In this document: positions 45,397 to 53,972 of the stretch, one piece after another
How positions within the stretch are numbered: the first letter of the stretch is position 1
Layout: each line of letters starts with the position of its first letter
Assembly: GCF_001426345.1 (NCBI RefSeq)
Contig: NZ_LMEM01000016.1
Coordinates: 664-64,663, forward strand
Direction: 5' to 3'
DNA from: Devosia sp. Root436
GTDB taxonomy: Bacteria > Pseudomonadota > Alphaproteobacteria > Rhizobiales > Devosiaceae
DNA length: 64,000 bases
Notes under the pieces: model-generated
Told to the model about the DNA's origin: nothing
The model's input: only the letters and a program-made list of their open reading frames with translations
The model's database searches: none
Program-made: the position numbers and the translations under genes

Positions 45397-45438
45397 ACTT
45401 CATTTTTTTAACCTTCTAGCAGGTAACAAAAATGAAGT
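45397..45438. promoter_or_regulatory. Inverted repeat before the ImmA operon
   Basis: Perfect 11-base arms, ACTTCATTTTT at 45397-45407 and AAAAATGAAGT at 45428-45438, separated by 20 bases, 14 bases upstream of the operon start on the minus strand. Half-sites two turns apart suit a dimeric XRE regulator. Confidence 0.7.
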
Positions 45439-45815
45439 CCACCCCGCTTCCTCACACCGGTACTACACTCGGTCTGCTGCGTCGGACTGTTCAACTCCAA
45501 CGCCTTCATCATCTTGACGTACGCGACCCACTTCACCTGCTGTTCGCAGGCGTTGCACATGCGTCAGCTTATCCCGAAACGGATCCGATTCGAGGTGGGC
45601 GTCGCCCTTCGGGCCCGGCTCTCGGCTCTCGCCGAAGCCCCGCTGCGCGCGTCTTCACCCTGTGGGCTTCGATCCCTGACGCGGTGAGAGCCCTGCCCGC
45701 GCCGACGCTCCTCCGTGTCGGTCTGCCCCGTGGCGAGAGTGAGAGGGCGGTTTGGGGGCTATGACGGGTTGAAGTCAGGGAGAGAGGCTCCAGGCGCCCG
45801 TCATGGAGAAATCCC
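45439..45815. other. Intergenic stretch with conserved leader copy 1
   Basis: About 380 bases without a gene. Its right part, 45737-45815, resembles 47093-47175 before the ParB-like gene: both contain AGAGTGAGAGGGCGG, TGACGGGTTG, GAGAGAGGCTC and GGCGCCCGTC/GCCGCCCGTC, ending in GGAG(T)AAATCCCATG. This shared leader suggests common control or an RNA structure. Confidence 0.6.
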
Positions 45816-47011
45816 ATGACCAATGCAGTGACGATCGATGCAGGCCACAACGGACGCAGTGGCTACAAGGTGGATGCCAGCCGAGGCCAGCGGGTCGGCC
45901 GCGTGTCGTCGGAGTGGTTCAACCGCCCGGCTGACGAGCGCTACCTGTCCCTATCGGACCTCATGGCGTCCGTACAAAGCCGGGCCGAACGCAGCCGAAC
46001 CCGTACCGTGGAGAGCGCCGCGATCCGGGTGGAGGCAAGCCGCGACGATGCAGAGCGGCTAACCCTTGTTCTGCCTAGTGCCGACAGGCCCGTCGCGCCG
46101 ACACATTGGAGTTTTGGCCAACTCGCGAGCATCGTCGGCGCGCCGGCCACATACCTGCGCCAACTTCCGGCACCGCTCGCCGGCATCAACCTGCAATATG
46201 GCCTCAGCTCGCACCGTGCCGAACAAGTAAAGACGCTCGAAAGCGAGAATGGGCGCGTCGAGCTGCGTGCCGTCACCGGTCCAGACTATGGCCGCATCTA
46301 TGACCATGAACTGGTTGCCGCTGTGCAGAAGATCGCCGGCAATGGCACCGGCGACACACGTTGGAAGATCCCAGGCGTGCTCGACTGGTCGACCGGCATG
46401 TACAATCCGCGTGTCGACATCACGTCAGACACCACCACGCTGTACGCCTCTGATCGGGACGTCTTCCTCTTCCTGGTCGACGATCTCAATCCCATTGAGG
46501 CCGGTCGGCTGCCGGACGGTTCGCCCGACCTCTATTTCCGCGGCTTCTATTGCTGGAATTCCGAGGTCGGCGCGAAGACGCTCGGCATCGCAAGCTTCTA
46601 TCTGCGCGCTGTGTGCCAGAACCGCAATCTCTGGGGCGTCGAGGACTTCGAGGAGATTACTATCCGGCATTCAAATACGCTGCCTCGCGCTTCGCGCACC
46701 AGGTAGCGCCGGCCCTGACCCGCTTCGCCAATTCCTCACCCCTGCCCTTCGTCAACGGCATCCGAGCGGCGCGGGAGAAGATCGTCGCCCGCACCGATGA
46801 CGATCGGACGGACTTCCTGCGCAAGCGCGGATTTTCCAAGACTGAGACGGCGAAGATCATCGACATCGTGCTGACCGAAGAGGGTCACAAGCCCGAAAGC
46901 GTTTTCGACTTCGTCCAGGGCATCACCGCCGTGGCCCGCAACAAACCGCATCAGGACGCGCGGCCGGACCTTGAGGCCAAGGCCAAGAAGCTGCTCGATC
47001 GGGCAGCCTGA
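45816..47011 (+). pseudogene. DUF932-family mobile-element protein with one frameshift
   Basis: A DUF932 protein, common on plasmids and integrative elements, of unknown but probably single-strand DNA-related function. The first 285 residues (to EEITIRHS near 46670) are in one frame, which then runs into a stop at 46706. The family continuation KYAASRFAHQVAPALTRFAN to the end at 47011 is in another frame. One missing A in the AAA run at 46673-46675 (CATTC-AAA-TACGCT) restores a single frame of about 398 residues. Either a homopolymer sequencing error or a true knock-out. Confidence 0.85.
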
Positions 47012-47092
47012 GTTCCGCAAAGTCGGCGATACGGATTTCCGTGTCGCCGGCTCTGTGCCTTTCCGGATGGCCGGGTGCGCGGCGCCGTCCTC

Positions 47093-47175
47093 AGAGTGAG
47101 AGGGCGGCGCCCATCTTTGTGACGGGTTGGAGGTCGAGAGAGAGGCTCTCGGCCGCCCGTCGCGGAGTAAATCCC
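47093..47175 (+). promoter_or_regulatory. Conserved leader copy 2, before the ParB-like gene
   Basis: Similar to the segment ending at 45815; shares AGAGTGAGAGGGCGG (47093-47107), GACGGGTTG, GAGAGAGGCTC and CGCCCGTC, and ends in GGAGTAAATCCC before the ATG at 47176. Confidence 0.55.
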
Positions 47176-49281
47176 ATGGCTACTGCAAAGAAGAAGCCCA
47201 CCATCGTCCTGTCGCCATCGCGCGACATTCCTTTCAACCAGCTCGTGCTGAGCCAGTCGAACGTCCGGCGCATCAAGGCCGGGGTCTCGGTTGAAGAACT
47301 GGCCGAGGACATTGCCCGCCGCGGCATCCTTCAGGGCCTCACCGTCCGCCCTGTCATTGATGAAAGTGGCAAGGAGACCAGCATGTTCGAGGTGCCAGCC
47401 GGCGGCAGGCGTTTCCGAGCGCTGGAGCTGCTCGTCAAGCAGAAGCGCCTGGCCAGGACCGCGCCAGTCCCCTGCGTTGTCCGCGAGGGTGGCATCGCCG
47501 AGGAAGACTCGCTGGCCGAGAACGTTCAGCGCGCGCCGCTGCATCCGCTCGATCAGTTCCGGGCCTTCCTCACGCTGCGGGAGAAGGGGCAGGCCGAGGA
47601 GGAAATCGCCGCGACGTTCTTCATCTCGGTCAATGTGGTCAAGCAGCGCCTGAAGCTCGCATCCGTGTCTCCGGTGCTGCTCGATATCTATGCCGAAGAC
47701 GGCATGACGCTCGCCCAACTTGAGGCCTTCACCGTCTCGGGCGACCACGCCCGCCAAGAGCAGGTGTTCGAACGCCTCGGGGCGTCCTACGACAAGTCGG
47801 CCTATGCCATCCGGCGCATGCTGACCGAAGGCGCCGTTCGCGCCTCCGACAAGCGGGCGCAGTTCATCGGCGTCGACGCCTATGTCGAAGCCGGCGGCAC
47901 CGTGCTGCGTGACCTGTTCGAGGGTGACGATGGCGGGTGGCTGCGGGATGTCGCCCTAGTCGACCAGATGCTGGCCGACAAGCTGACGGCCGAATCCAAG
48001 GCCATCGCCGCCGAAGGCTGGAAATGGACCGAGGTGGCGCCCGACTTCGCCTATGGCCATACATATGGTCTCCGCCAGTTGCGCGGTGAACCCGTGCCAC
48101 TCACCGCCGAGGAGGAAGCTACCCGCGACGCCCTCAAGGCCGAGTTCGACCGTCTGGAGGAGCAGCACGAAAGCGCTGACGAGCTTCCGGACGCGGTCGA
48201 CGAGCGGCTCGGCGAGCTTGAGACCGCGCTCGAGGCTTTCGTGGAACGGCCGCTGTCCTTCGATGCCGAAGAAATCGCCCGCGCCGGCGCCTTCATCAGC
48301 ATCGCCGGGAACGGTTGCCTGCGCGTCGATCGGGGCTATGTCCGGCCCGAGGATGAAGCGTCGGTCGAGCCGGAGGCCGAGGCGTCGGATGGCGAAGCCA
48401 CTGGCGGAGAAGCGTCGGCGGGCGAGGACCACGTCTCAGGCGTCGATGTTCCCGCTGGTGATGCCACCACCGATTCCGAGGAGGACGAAGGTCTTTCGCC
48501 CATCTCGGACCGGCTGATGACGGAGTTGACGGCGCATCGGACACTCGGACTTCGGCACGCCCTGGGCGAACATCCCGATGTTGCCTTCCGCGCGGCGCTG
48601 CACGCTTTGACGCTCAAGGTCTTCTATCACTACGGCTCGGATAGCTGCCTCGAACTGGACCTAAAGACTGTCAGCTTCGGGGCTCAGGCGCCGGGCCTCA
48701 ACGACAGTCTCTCTGCCGAGGCGATCCGCGCACGCCACGAAAGCTGGGCCAAGGCGCTGCCAAAAGACTCGGCTGACCTTTGGGACGCGCTGGGTGACTG
48801 GGACAGCGACAGCCGTGGGGCGCTCTTCGCCCATGTCGTCAGCCTGTCGGTCAACGCGGTCCATGAGGCCTGGAACCGGCGCCCACGGGCCCTCGTCCAT
48901 GCCGATCAGCTGGCCGATGCCGTCGACCTCGACATGGCCCCGCGCTGGAAGCCCACCGTCGATACCTTCCTTGGCCGGGTGACCAAGGCTCGCATCCTGC
49001 AGGCGGTTGGCGAGGCAAAGGGCCAGCGTGCCGCCGACCGCATCGCCCACCTCAAGAAGGGCGAGATGGCGACAGAAGCCGAGACGCTGCTGGTCGATAC
49101 CGGCTGGCTGCCCGACCCGCTCCGCAGGCCGGGTCAGACGGCCGCCGAGGTCGCCGTCGATTCCGCCCCTGCTGTCGAAGAAACGGCGGGCGCAGAGGGA
49201 GAAACGGCCGTGGCCGAAGATGACGGCGTCACCGATGATGACGATACGGCCGTGGCGGCAATGACCATCGCGGCCGAATAG
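47176..49281 (+). CDS. ParB/RepB-like nuclease-domain protein of integrative elements
   Basis: A 701-residue protein. The ParB/Srx N-terminal domain covers about residues 15-115 with EVPAGGRRFRALELL and SLAENVQRAPLHPLDQF; the following HTH is EEIAATFFISVNVVKQRLKLA. Residues 390-440 are an acidic low-complexity linker (A/E/G/D rich). The C-terminus is acidic too. Such large ParB-like proteins accompany DUF932 and Toprim genes in alphaproteobacterial integrative elements; their role is not established and need not be partition. The ATG 47176 follows GGAGTAAA. Confidence 0.9.
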   Translation: MATAKKKPTIVLSPSRDIPFNQLVLSQSNVRRIKAGVSVEELAEDIARRGILQGLTVRPVIDESGKETSMFEVPAGGRRFRALELLVKQKRLARTAPVPCVVREGGIAEEDSLAENVQRAPLHPLDQFRAFLTLREKGQAEEEIAATFFISVNVVKQRLKLASVSPVLLDIYAEDGMTLAQLEAFTVSGDHARQEQVFERLGASYDKSAYAIRRMLTEGAVRASDKRAQFIGVDAYVEAGGTVLRDLFEGDDGGWLRDVALVDQMLADKLTAESKAIAAEGWKWTEVAPDFAYGHTYGLRQLRGEPVPLTAEEEATRDALKAEFDRLEEQHESADELPDAVDERLGELETALEAFVERPLSFDAEEIARAGAFISIAGNGCLRVDRGYVRPEDEASVEPEAEASDGEATGGEASAGEDHVSGVDVPAGDATTDSEEDEGLSPISDRLMTELTAHRTLGLRHALGEHPDVAFRAALHALTLKVFYHYGSDSCLELDLKTVSFGAQAPGLNDSLSAEAIRARHESWAKALPKDSADLWDALGDWDSDSRGALFAHVVSLSVNAVHEAWNRRPRALVHADQLADAVDLDMAPRWKPTVDTFLGRVTKARILQAVGEAKGQRAADRIAHLKKGEMATEAETLLVDTGWLPDPLRRPGQTAAEVAVDSAPAVEETAGAEGETAVAEDDGVTDDDDTAVAAMTIAAE

Positions 49282-49300
49282 CCTCCCATGACCCCAACTG

Positions 49301-49330
49301 GCCCGCCGGCAACGGCGGGCCTTTTCCTTT
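49301..49330 (+). terminator. Rho-independent terminator after the ParB-like gene
   Basis: GCCCGCC at 49301-49307 pairs with GGCGGGC at 49314-49320 around a six-base loop, followed by CTTTTCCTTT. It sits 20 bases after the ParB-like stop and 14 bases before the next gene. Confidence 0.75.
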
Positions 49331-49343
49331 GCAGGAGACCAAC

Positions 49344-50381
49344 ATGGCAGAACCGCCGCATGACCTGGCACGCCGTCTCGCGGATCGAGCAGAGGCAGTG
49401 TGTCGGCACTATCTCTCCAACGGTCGGCGCCAGGGCAATTATTGGATGGTCGGCGATGTGCGCAACACGCCCGGTCGCTCCATGTTCGTCCGGCTCAAGG
49501 ATACCGCAAAGGGCTCAGCAGGCCGCTGGACCGACGCTGCAACTGGCGAGCATGGCGATCTACTCGATGTCGTGCGCGAGGCGCTTGGCCTCATCGCATT
49601 TGGAGATGTCGCGAAAGAGGCCCGAGCCTTCCTTGGCGCGCCGCATATAGAAGTGCGCTCCCCTACTCCGGTCCATCTCAGAACACGCGCCCCAGCCGGG
49701 TCGATTGGGGCGGGGCGTCGGCTTTTCCGCATGTCGCAGCCGATCAACGGAACCGTCGTGGAAACTTATCTGCGCGGACGCGGCATTACGAGTTTGCACG
49801 GAACCGGAGCACTGCGCTTCCACCCGCGTTGCTACTATCGACCCGACGATCTTGGACCGACCGAAACCTGGCCGGCATTGATCGCCGCAGTCACTGATCT
49901 AGGAGGCCGATTGACCGGAGTGCACCGCACCTGGCTCGCGCAGGACGGCACGGGAAAGGCGCCCATAGACACTCCGCGACGGGCCATGGGCGATCTGTTG
50001 GGCAACGCCGTCCGTTTCGGTGTCCCCTGCAGCGTCATGGCGGCTGGAGAAGGTATCGAGACCACGCTCTCGCTACGATGTGCCCTGCCCGGTATGGCGA
50101 TGGCGGCAGCCCTATCCGCCGCCCATCTCGCCGCCATTCTGTTCCCACCGACATTACGACGGCTCTATATCATCCACGACAACGATCCGGCTGGTGACGG
50201 TGCGCGTGACAGGCTGTTCGAGCGGGCGATAGAGGCCGGGATCGAGGCAATTGTCCTGTCGCCGAGGATGGAGGACTTCAACGAGGATCTCCACTATCTC
50301 GGCCTGGAACCGCTTCGCACATCGATCGCGGATCAACTTCTTCGACGGGATCGCGTCCGCTATCTGAAGCTGGCGGCCTGA
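49344..50381 (+). CDS. Toprim-domain protein (DUF7146-type, primase-like)
   Basis: A 345-residue protein of mobile elements. The N-terminal region (RYHYL-like CRHYLSNGRRQGNYWMVGD) resembles the CHC2-like part of plasmid primases but lacks the zinc ligands. The Toprim domain shows AAGEGIETTLSLR near residues 234-246 and IIHDNDPAGDGARD near 279-292, with the acidic residues kept. It probably binds or primes DNA during element replication or transfer. ATG 49344 has CAGGAGA at 49332-49338. Confidence 0.85.
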   Translation: MAEPPHDLARRLADRAEAVCRHYLSNGRRQGNYWMVGDVRNTPGRSMFVRLKDTAKGSAGRWTDAATGEHGDLLDVVREALGLIAFGDVAKEARAFLGAPHIEVRSPTPVHLRTRAPAGSIGAGRRLFRMSQPINGTVVETYLRGRGITSLHGTGALRFHPRCYYRPDDLGPTETWPALIAAVTDLGGRLTGVHRTWLAQDGTGKAPIDTPRRAMGDLLGNAVRFGVPCSVMAAGEGIETTLSLRCALPGMAMAAALSAAHLAAILFPPTLRRLYIIHDNDPAGDGARDRLFERAIEAGIEAIVLSPRMEDFNEDLHYLGLEPLRTSIADQLLRRDRVRYLKLAA

Positions 50382-50697
50382 GCCGGAAGTGGTGGTGAGG
50401 GCCGTTCGGTGTCGTCTGCATCCGCACAGGTGGCGTGACCCCTCCGAGAGAGCCGCGACCCTGTCTTCGAGAGGGCGATCGGGCCCACAAACGCGCCGGC
50501 CAGACAATGGCGACGTCCGACTATTTTCCGGCGGCGGCCGCGCCGCCTTTCCATCGCGAGGCAAAATGGTCGGCCTCTGCCATCCTCCGCTTCCGCTCCG
50601 ACCCTCTGCTTCGCTCCGGGTGTCGAGCCGTCCCGCCCGTGGGCTTTCGTCGCCACGAAGGCCGCGAGGGTCGCGGTCCAAATGACGGGAGCATCCC
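50382..50697. other. Leader before the DUF2493 gene, no gene seen
   Basis: 316 bases of GC-rich leader ending GGGAGCATCCC before the ATG at 50698. No supported gene or strong hairpin with a T-run. Confidence 0.45.
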
Positions 50698-51630
50698 ATG
50701 AGCGAGCATAACGATACCGAGCCGCACCACGCCGCATCTCCAACCGAGCACGTCCTGACCGAACTTCAGCTCTATGGCTGGCGCCCCTATGCCGACGAAC
50801 CCGATCCGCGGCCACTTCCCGAGGGCGTCCACGTTGCCGGCGCAGTGGCTGACATCTTCGACGCCCTCATTGCCACCCTGGGCGACACGCGCCTCGAACC
50901 CGACCTCGATGATCTGCTCTGGTCCGTCACCAATGTCTTCCACCGCGCCGTGCTGCGGATCGAGCGGCAACTGGATGACAATGAGCAGGCCCAGCGCCGT
51001 CTGCAGCGGGAACAGGACGGCAGCGAGATCAAGGCGGTGGAACTCGAAAACCTCACCGCCCAGGGCCAGACCATGATCGAGCGGCGCGACGCTTTCGAGC
51101 TGATGCGCGACCAGTCCGCCGAACACTACGAGCAGCACACCGGATCAGCATGGCGCCCGCGCACCGGATCAATGGTCAACCACCGCCATCTCACCGCCGC
51201 GATGATCGATAGCCGCGATTTCCTCGCCGCCCGGCGCAAGGCCGACACCGAGGTAATGTTGCCCGCCGGTCCGAAGATCGCCCTGACGGGTGGGCTGGAC
51301 TTCAACGATCACAACCTGATCTGGGACGCACTCGACAAGGTCCACGCCAAGCACAGTGACATGGTGCTGATCCACGGGAAGTCGCCCAAAGGTGCCGAAT
51401 TGATCGCGGCCAAATGGGCCGACAGCCGCAAGGTTCCTCAGGTCGGCTTCGCCCCGAACTGGGACAAGCACGGCCGGTCCGCACCCTTCAAGCGAAACGA
51501 CGCCATGCTGGACCTGCTACCCATCGGGGTCATCGTGTTTCCGGGCACGGGCATCCAGGACAACTTCGCCGACAAGGCCAGGAAGCTCGGCATCAATGCC
51601 TACGATTTCCGCAATCGGAGCGGCGCCTAG
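50698..51630 (+). CDS. DUF2493 (SLOG-like) protein
   Basis: A 310-residue protein of integrative elements. The C-terminal DUF2493 domain, related to the nucleotide-binding SLOG fold, shows KIALTGGLDFND near residues 198-209, VLIHGKSPKGAELIAAKWA near 223-241 and GVIVFPGTG near 278-286. The N-terminal half is helical (coiled-coil-like NEQAQRRLQREQDGSEIKA). SLOG proteins may bind NAD or nucleotide-like ligands; the role here is unknown. It belongs to the conserved accessory block of the element. Confidence 0.85.
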   Translation: MSEHNDTEPHHAASPTEHVLTELQLYGWRPYADEPDPRPLPEGVHVAGAVADIFDALIATLGDTRLEPDLDDLLWSVTNVFHRAVLRIERQLDDNEQAQRRLQREQDGSEIKAVELENLTAQGQTMIERRDAFELMRDQSAEHYEQHTGSAWRPRTGSMVNHRHLTAAMIDSRDFLAARRKADTEVMLPAGPKIALTGGLDFNDHNLIWDALDKVHAKHSDMVLIHGKSPKGAELIAAKWADSRKVPQVGFAPNWDKHGRSAPFKRNDAMLDLLPIGVIVFPGTGIQDNFADKARKLGINAYDFRNRSGA

Positions 51631-51775
51631 GGCGCCGTCCGACGCCATTGAGGCTCCGGTGAACCACTGCGCCGAAATCACGATTCCTTGCGCCCACGAC
51701 TTGCGCTATTCTAGCACCCGCGCCGTGGTGGTGGTGGAGGCGCAACCGTCCGACATTGTCACGGAGACCATCACC

Positions 51776-52219
51776 ATGATCATTCTCGCTATTGTCGCAT
51801 CGCTAGGCGCCATCGCCGTCCTGTGCTGGTTGCTCTTCACGCTTGCAGTATTTGCGTTGCCGTTCTTCGCCGGCGTTACCCTCGGCCTTTGGGCCCATGG
51901 CACCGGGGCCGGCATACTCGGTGGAGTCATTGTCGGCGCTTTTGCTGCGGCCGTGACCTTCGGCCTGTTCCAGCTCCTGCTCCTGTTCGTTCGGCCCGCC
52001 TGGCTGAAGCTGCTCATCCTGCTCGTGTTCGTGGCACCCGCGGTTGTCGCCGGCTACCACGCCACCTTCGGCATCGTGAAGCTGACCATGCCGTCCGAAA
52101 CCTGGCAGGTGGTCTTTGCTATGGCGGGCGCCATCGCCGTCGGCATCACGGCGTTCATGCGCCTGACTTTGATGGTCCCGCCCGGACCCGCCGAGCAGGG
52201 CATCGCGCGGGCGTCCTAA
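51776..52219 (+). CDS. Small membrane protein of unknown function
   Basis: A 147-residue protein with four hydrophobic segments: residues 1-30 (IILAIVASLGAIAVL), 32-60 (glycine-rich, VTLGLWAHGTGAGILGG), 62-95 and 110-135. It is probably an inner-membrane protein; it has no recognised family motif. I take the ATG at 51776, where hydrophobic sequence begins, rather than upstream positions overlapping the DUF2493 gene. Confidence 0.65.
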   Translation: MIILAIVASLGAIAVLCWLLFTLAVFALPFFAGVTLGLWAHGTGAGILGGVIVGAFAAAVTFGLFQLLLLFVRPAWLKLLILLVFVAPAVVAGYHATFGIVKLTMPSETWQVVFAMAGAIAVGITAFMRLTLMVPPGPAEQGIARAS

Positions 52220-52791
52220 CCTGCAAACACTGGCCGAGCGGACCAGAGGCAGGACACCACAAGTCCCCTTCCTCGTAGTGGTTGGCAAGAAGACGGCGGC
52301 GAGGAACCGCGGTGTGGAGCGTGCCGGGAAGAGCGAGTGTCCGGCGTTGTGCCCTGCCCCGCGTCAGAGCTGATCTCAATATTGGGCGGAGACGAATGAC
52401 AGGGGTGTTGACCTCTTCCCTGGGGTATCGGAGCGCGCAACCGTCGGATCCCTCGGTTGAGAAGCGGGTTGTCATCTTAGCCTGTCAGCCGGCCGTGCAG
52501 CGTGCGCGATGGCCACGTTCTTCCCGGTTTCAAGCGGGTGCAAGCCCGCTCCAATACGGCCTCTCTCTTGGCTTGATCTGTCCGAAGACCGGCTTCGCCT
52601 CGATCGCCTAAGGCGCAACAGCGCCGTCAAAACTATCTTCCCCTCCCGGCCAAGGCCGGGTTCCTCGCGAGACAAGATAGTCCTCCTTGCTGTGGACCCC
52701 TGCGGGGTGCGCCGTCGATCGCCTTCGGCTTACCGATCGCCATCGAGGCCGCAATGGTGCGGGCTCGAACCAGAAACCAAGGAGAACTACC
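52220..52791. other. Long leader/intergenic region before DUF736
   Basis: 570 bases without a supported gene but with strong secondary-structure potential (see the hairpin at 52632-52681). It ends in AAGGAGAACTACC before the DUF736 start. It may hold a regulatory RNA or transfer-related site. Confidence 0.5.
52632..52681. repeat. Nested inverted repeat
   Basis: Outer arms ACTATCTT (52632-52639) and AAGATAGT (52674-52681); inner arms CCCGGCC (52645-52651) and GGCCGGG (52654-52660) with a two-base loop. It could form a long structured stem in RNA or a cruciform in DNA. No T-run follows, so it is not a typical terminator. Confidence 0.6.
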
Positions 52792-53118
52792 ATGGCCACC
52801 ATCGGCACCTTCAAGAAGTCCGGCACCAACGAATTCACCGGCGAGATCGTCACCCTTTCCCTCCAAGCCAAGAACGTCCGCATTGCTGTGGACACCCGCG
52901 CCACCGGCGAGAACGCCCCCAGCCACCGCGTCTTCGTCGGCCGCATCGAGATCGGCGCCGCCTGGGCCAAGCAGTCCAACGAGGGCCGCGCCTACCTGGG
53001 CCTCAAGCTCGACGACCCGAGCCTCACCGCCCCGATCTACGCCAACCTCTTCGACGATGAGGAAGGCGAGGGCTACAGCCTGATCTGGTCCCGCCCAACC
53101 CGCCGCAACGGCGACTGA
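52792..53118 (+). CDS. DUF736 protein, copy 1
   Basis: A 108-residue protein of the DUF736 family, nearly universal on alphaproteobacterial conjugative elements. Family features are MATIGTFKK, EFTGEIVTLSL, the central GRIEIGAAWAKQ and the C-terminal SLIWSRP. The function is unproven. GGAGAAC precedes the ATG, and a hairpin terminator follows. A second copy is at 58193. Confidence 0.93.
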   Translation: MATIGTFKKSGTNEFTGEIVTLSLQAKNVRIAVDTRATGENAPSHRVFVGRIEIGAAWAKQSNEGRAYLGLKLDDPSLTAPIYANLFDDEEGEGYSLIWSRPTRRNGD

Positions 53119-53134
53119 AGCAACCGCAAGCGCT

Positions 53135-53165
53135 CCGCCCGGCTGGTCCGGGCGGGGCCTTCGCC
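53135..53165 (+). terminator. Hairpin after DUF736
   Basis: CCGCCCGG (53135-53142) and CCGGGCGG (53148-53155) pair perfectly around five bases, followed by a C/T-rich stretch. The T content is modest. Confidence 0.6.
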
Positions 53166-53228
53166 TCTCTGCATGTCCTTATCGCGATGGTGACGGAGGG
53201 CGGTCGCGTCCCGTTGCTGCGACGAGAT

Positions 53229-53450
53229 TCAAACCTCTGGGACTTGCTTCACCAAAAGCTCCCCCGGTTCAACGTCAAGCGCTTCGGCAATCTGTCCCAA
53301 CACCGTCACGCTGGCAGCTACGTCGGCGCGCTCGATCGCGCCGATATAGCGCGCACTTAGGCCCGAGCGCTCCGCCAGATCTTCCTGCGTCATTTGCTTG
53401 TCATGGCGCAGCCGACGCAGATTGACCGCCATGACCTCCTTGAGGTCCAT
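53229..53450 (-). CDS. qseC: XRE repressor, QseC-like
   Basis: A 73-residue HTH protein (NLRRLRHDKQMTQEDLAERSG, with ARYIGAIERADV). In ICEMlSymR7A, QseC is a small repressor that sets an on/off switch of element transfer and is divergent from the antiactivator qseM. The same layout is found here: palindromic operators in the 150-base gap and a QseM-like gene on the other strand. Size and context support the name; identity at the family level is by recognition only. Confidence 0.8.
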   Translation of the reverse strand: MDLKEVMAVNLRRLRHDKQMTQEDLAERSGLSARYIGAIERADVAASVTVLGQIAEALDVEPGELLVKQVPEV

Positions 53451-53471
53451 GACGGCATCCGAACCAATGTC

Positions 53472-53500
53472 GGAACGATCGTTCTAGGAACGATCGTTCC
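53472..53500. promoter_or_regulatory. Tandem palindromic operators in the qseC-qseM gap
   Basis: The 14-base palindrome GGAACGATCGTTCC is at 53487-53500, and a 13-base copy GGAACGATCGTTC at 53472-53484, two bases apart. They lie about 25-50 bases upstream of qseC. Two adjacent sites fit cooperative binding of a small XRE dimer. Confidence 0.8.
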
Positions 53501-53602
53501 GATTCGTTCGAACATGTGATATTTGTCCGGCTCTCATCGGCACGTTCGAGATTAACAAGGCCCTGACCTGTCGATATATGTCCGCTGTTAGGGGATACGA
53601 AG

Positions 53603-53866
53603 ATGGCGCCATCGGATTTTCTAGACGCTCCGCCGGACAGCCGAGAGCTGTCAGACTACGATCATGAGCATATGAAGCTCTACATGCGCGTGCTCGACGC
53701 GGCGACCGATGGCGCAGATTGGCGCGAAGCCGTCGCGGTGATTTTTGAAATCGACCCCAGCACCGACCCCGAACGGGCCCGGCGTGTTCACGACAGCCAT
53801 CTTGCCCGCGCCCGCTGGATGGCCGAACACGGCTATCGCCACCTCCTCCACGAAGGTCGCCGCTAG
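53603..53866 (+). CDS. qseM: QseM-like antiactivator (DUF2285)
   Basis: An 87-residue protein with the short DUF2285 form: DYDHEHMKLYMRVLDAA, then DWREAVAVIFEIDP, RARRVHDSHLARARWM and EHGYRHLL. In ICEMlSymR7A, QseM binds the activators TraR and FseA and blocks transfer. It is divergent from qseC across shared operators and is followed by the fseA-like gene, as expected. Whether a TraR partner exists cannot be seen in the window. Confidence 0.82.
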   Translation: MAPSDFLDAPPDSRELSDYDHEHMKLYMRVLDAATDGADWREAVAVIFEIDPSTDPERARRVHDSHLARARWMAEHGYRHLLHEGRR

Positions 53867-53972
53867 CACGGGCAATGCGCCAGAAGCATCGCCTGGCGTC
53901 TCCGCAAGGTCTTCCCAGCCGGTTGATTCTTGGGGACGTTGTCACCCCACGTTGCGGCACGAGGAAACAAAG

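Noticed and set aside
21000-45400. Retron or group II intron identity for the reverse transcriptase
   Set aside because: No msr/msd-like inverted repeats before the gene, no maturase or endonuclease domain, and motif C is FVDDY with IYTH after motif A.
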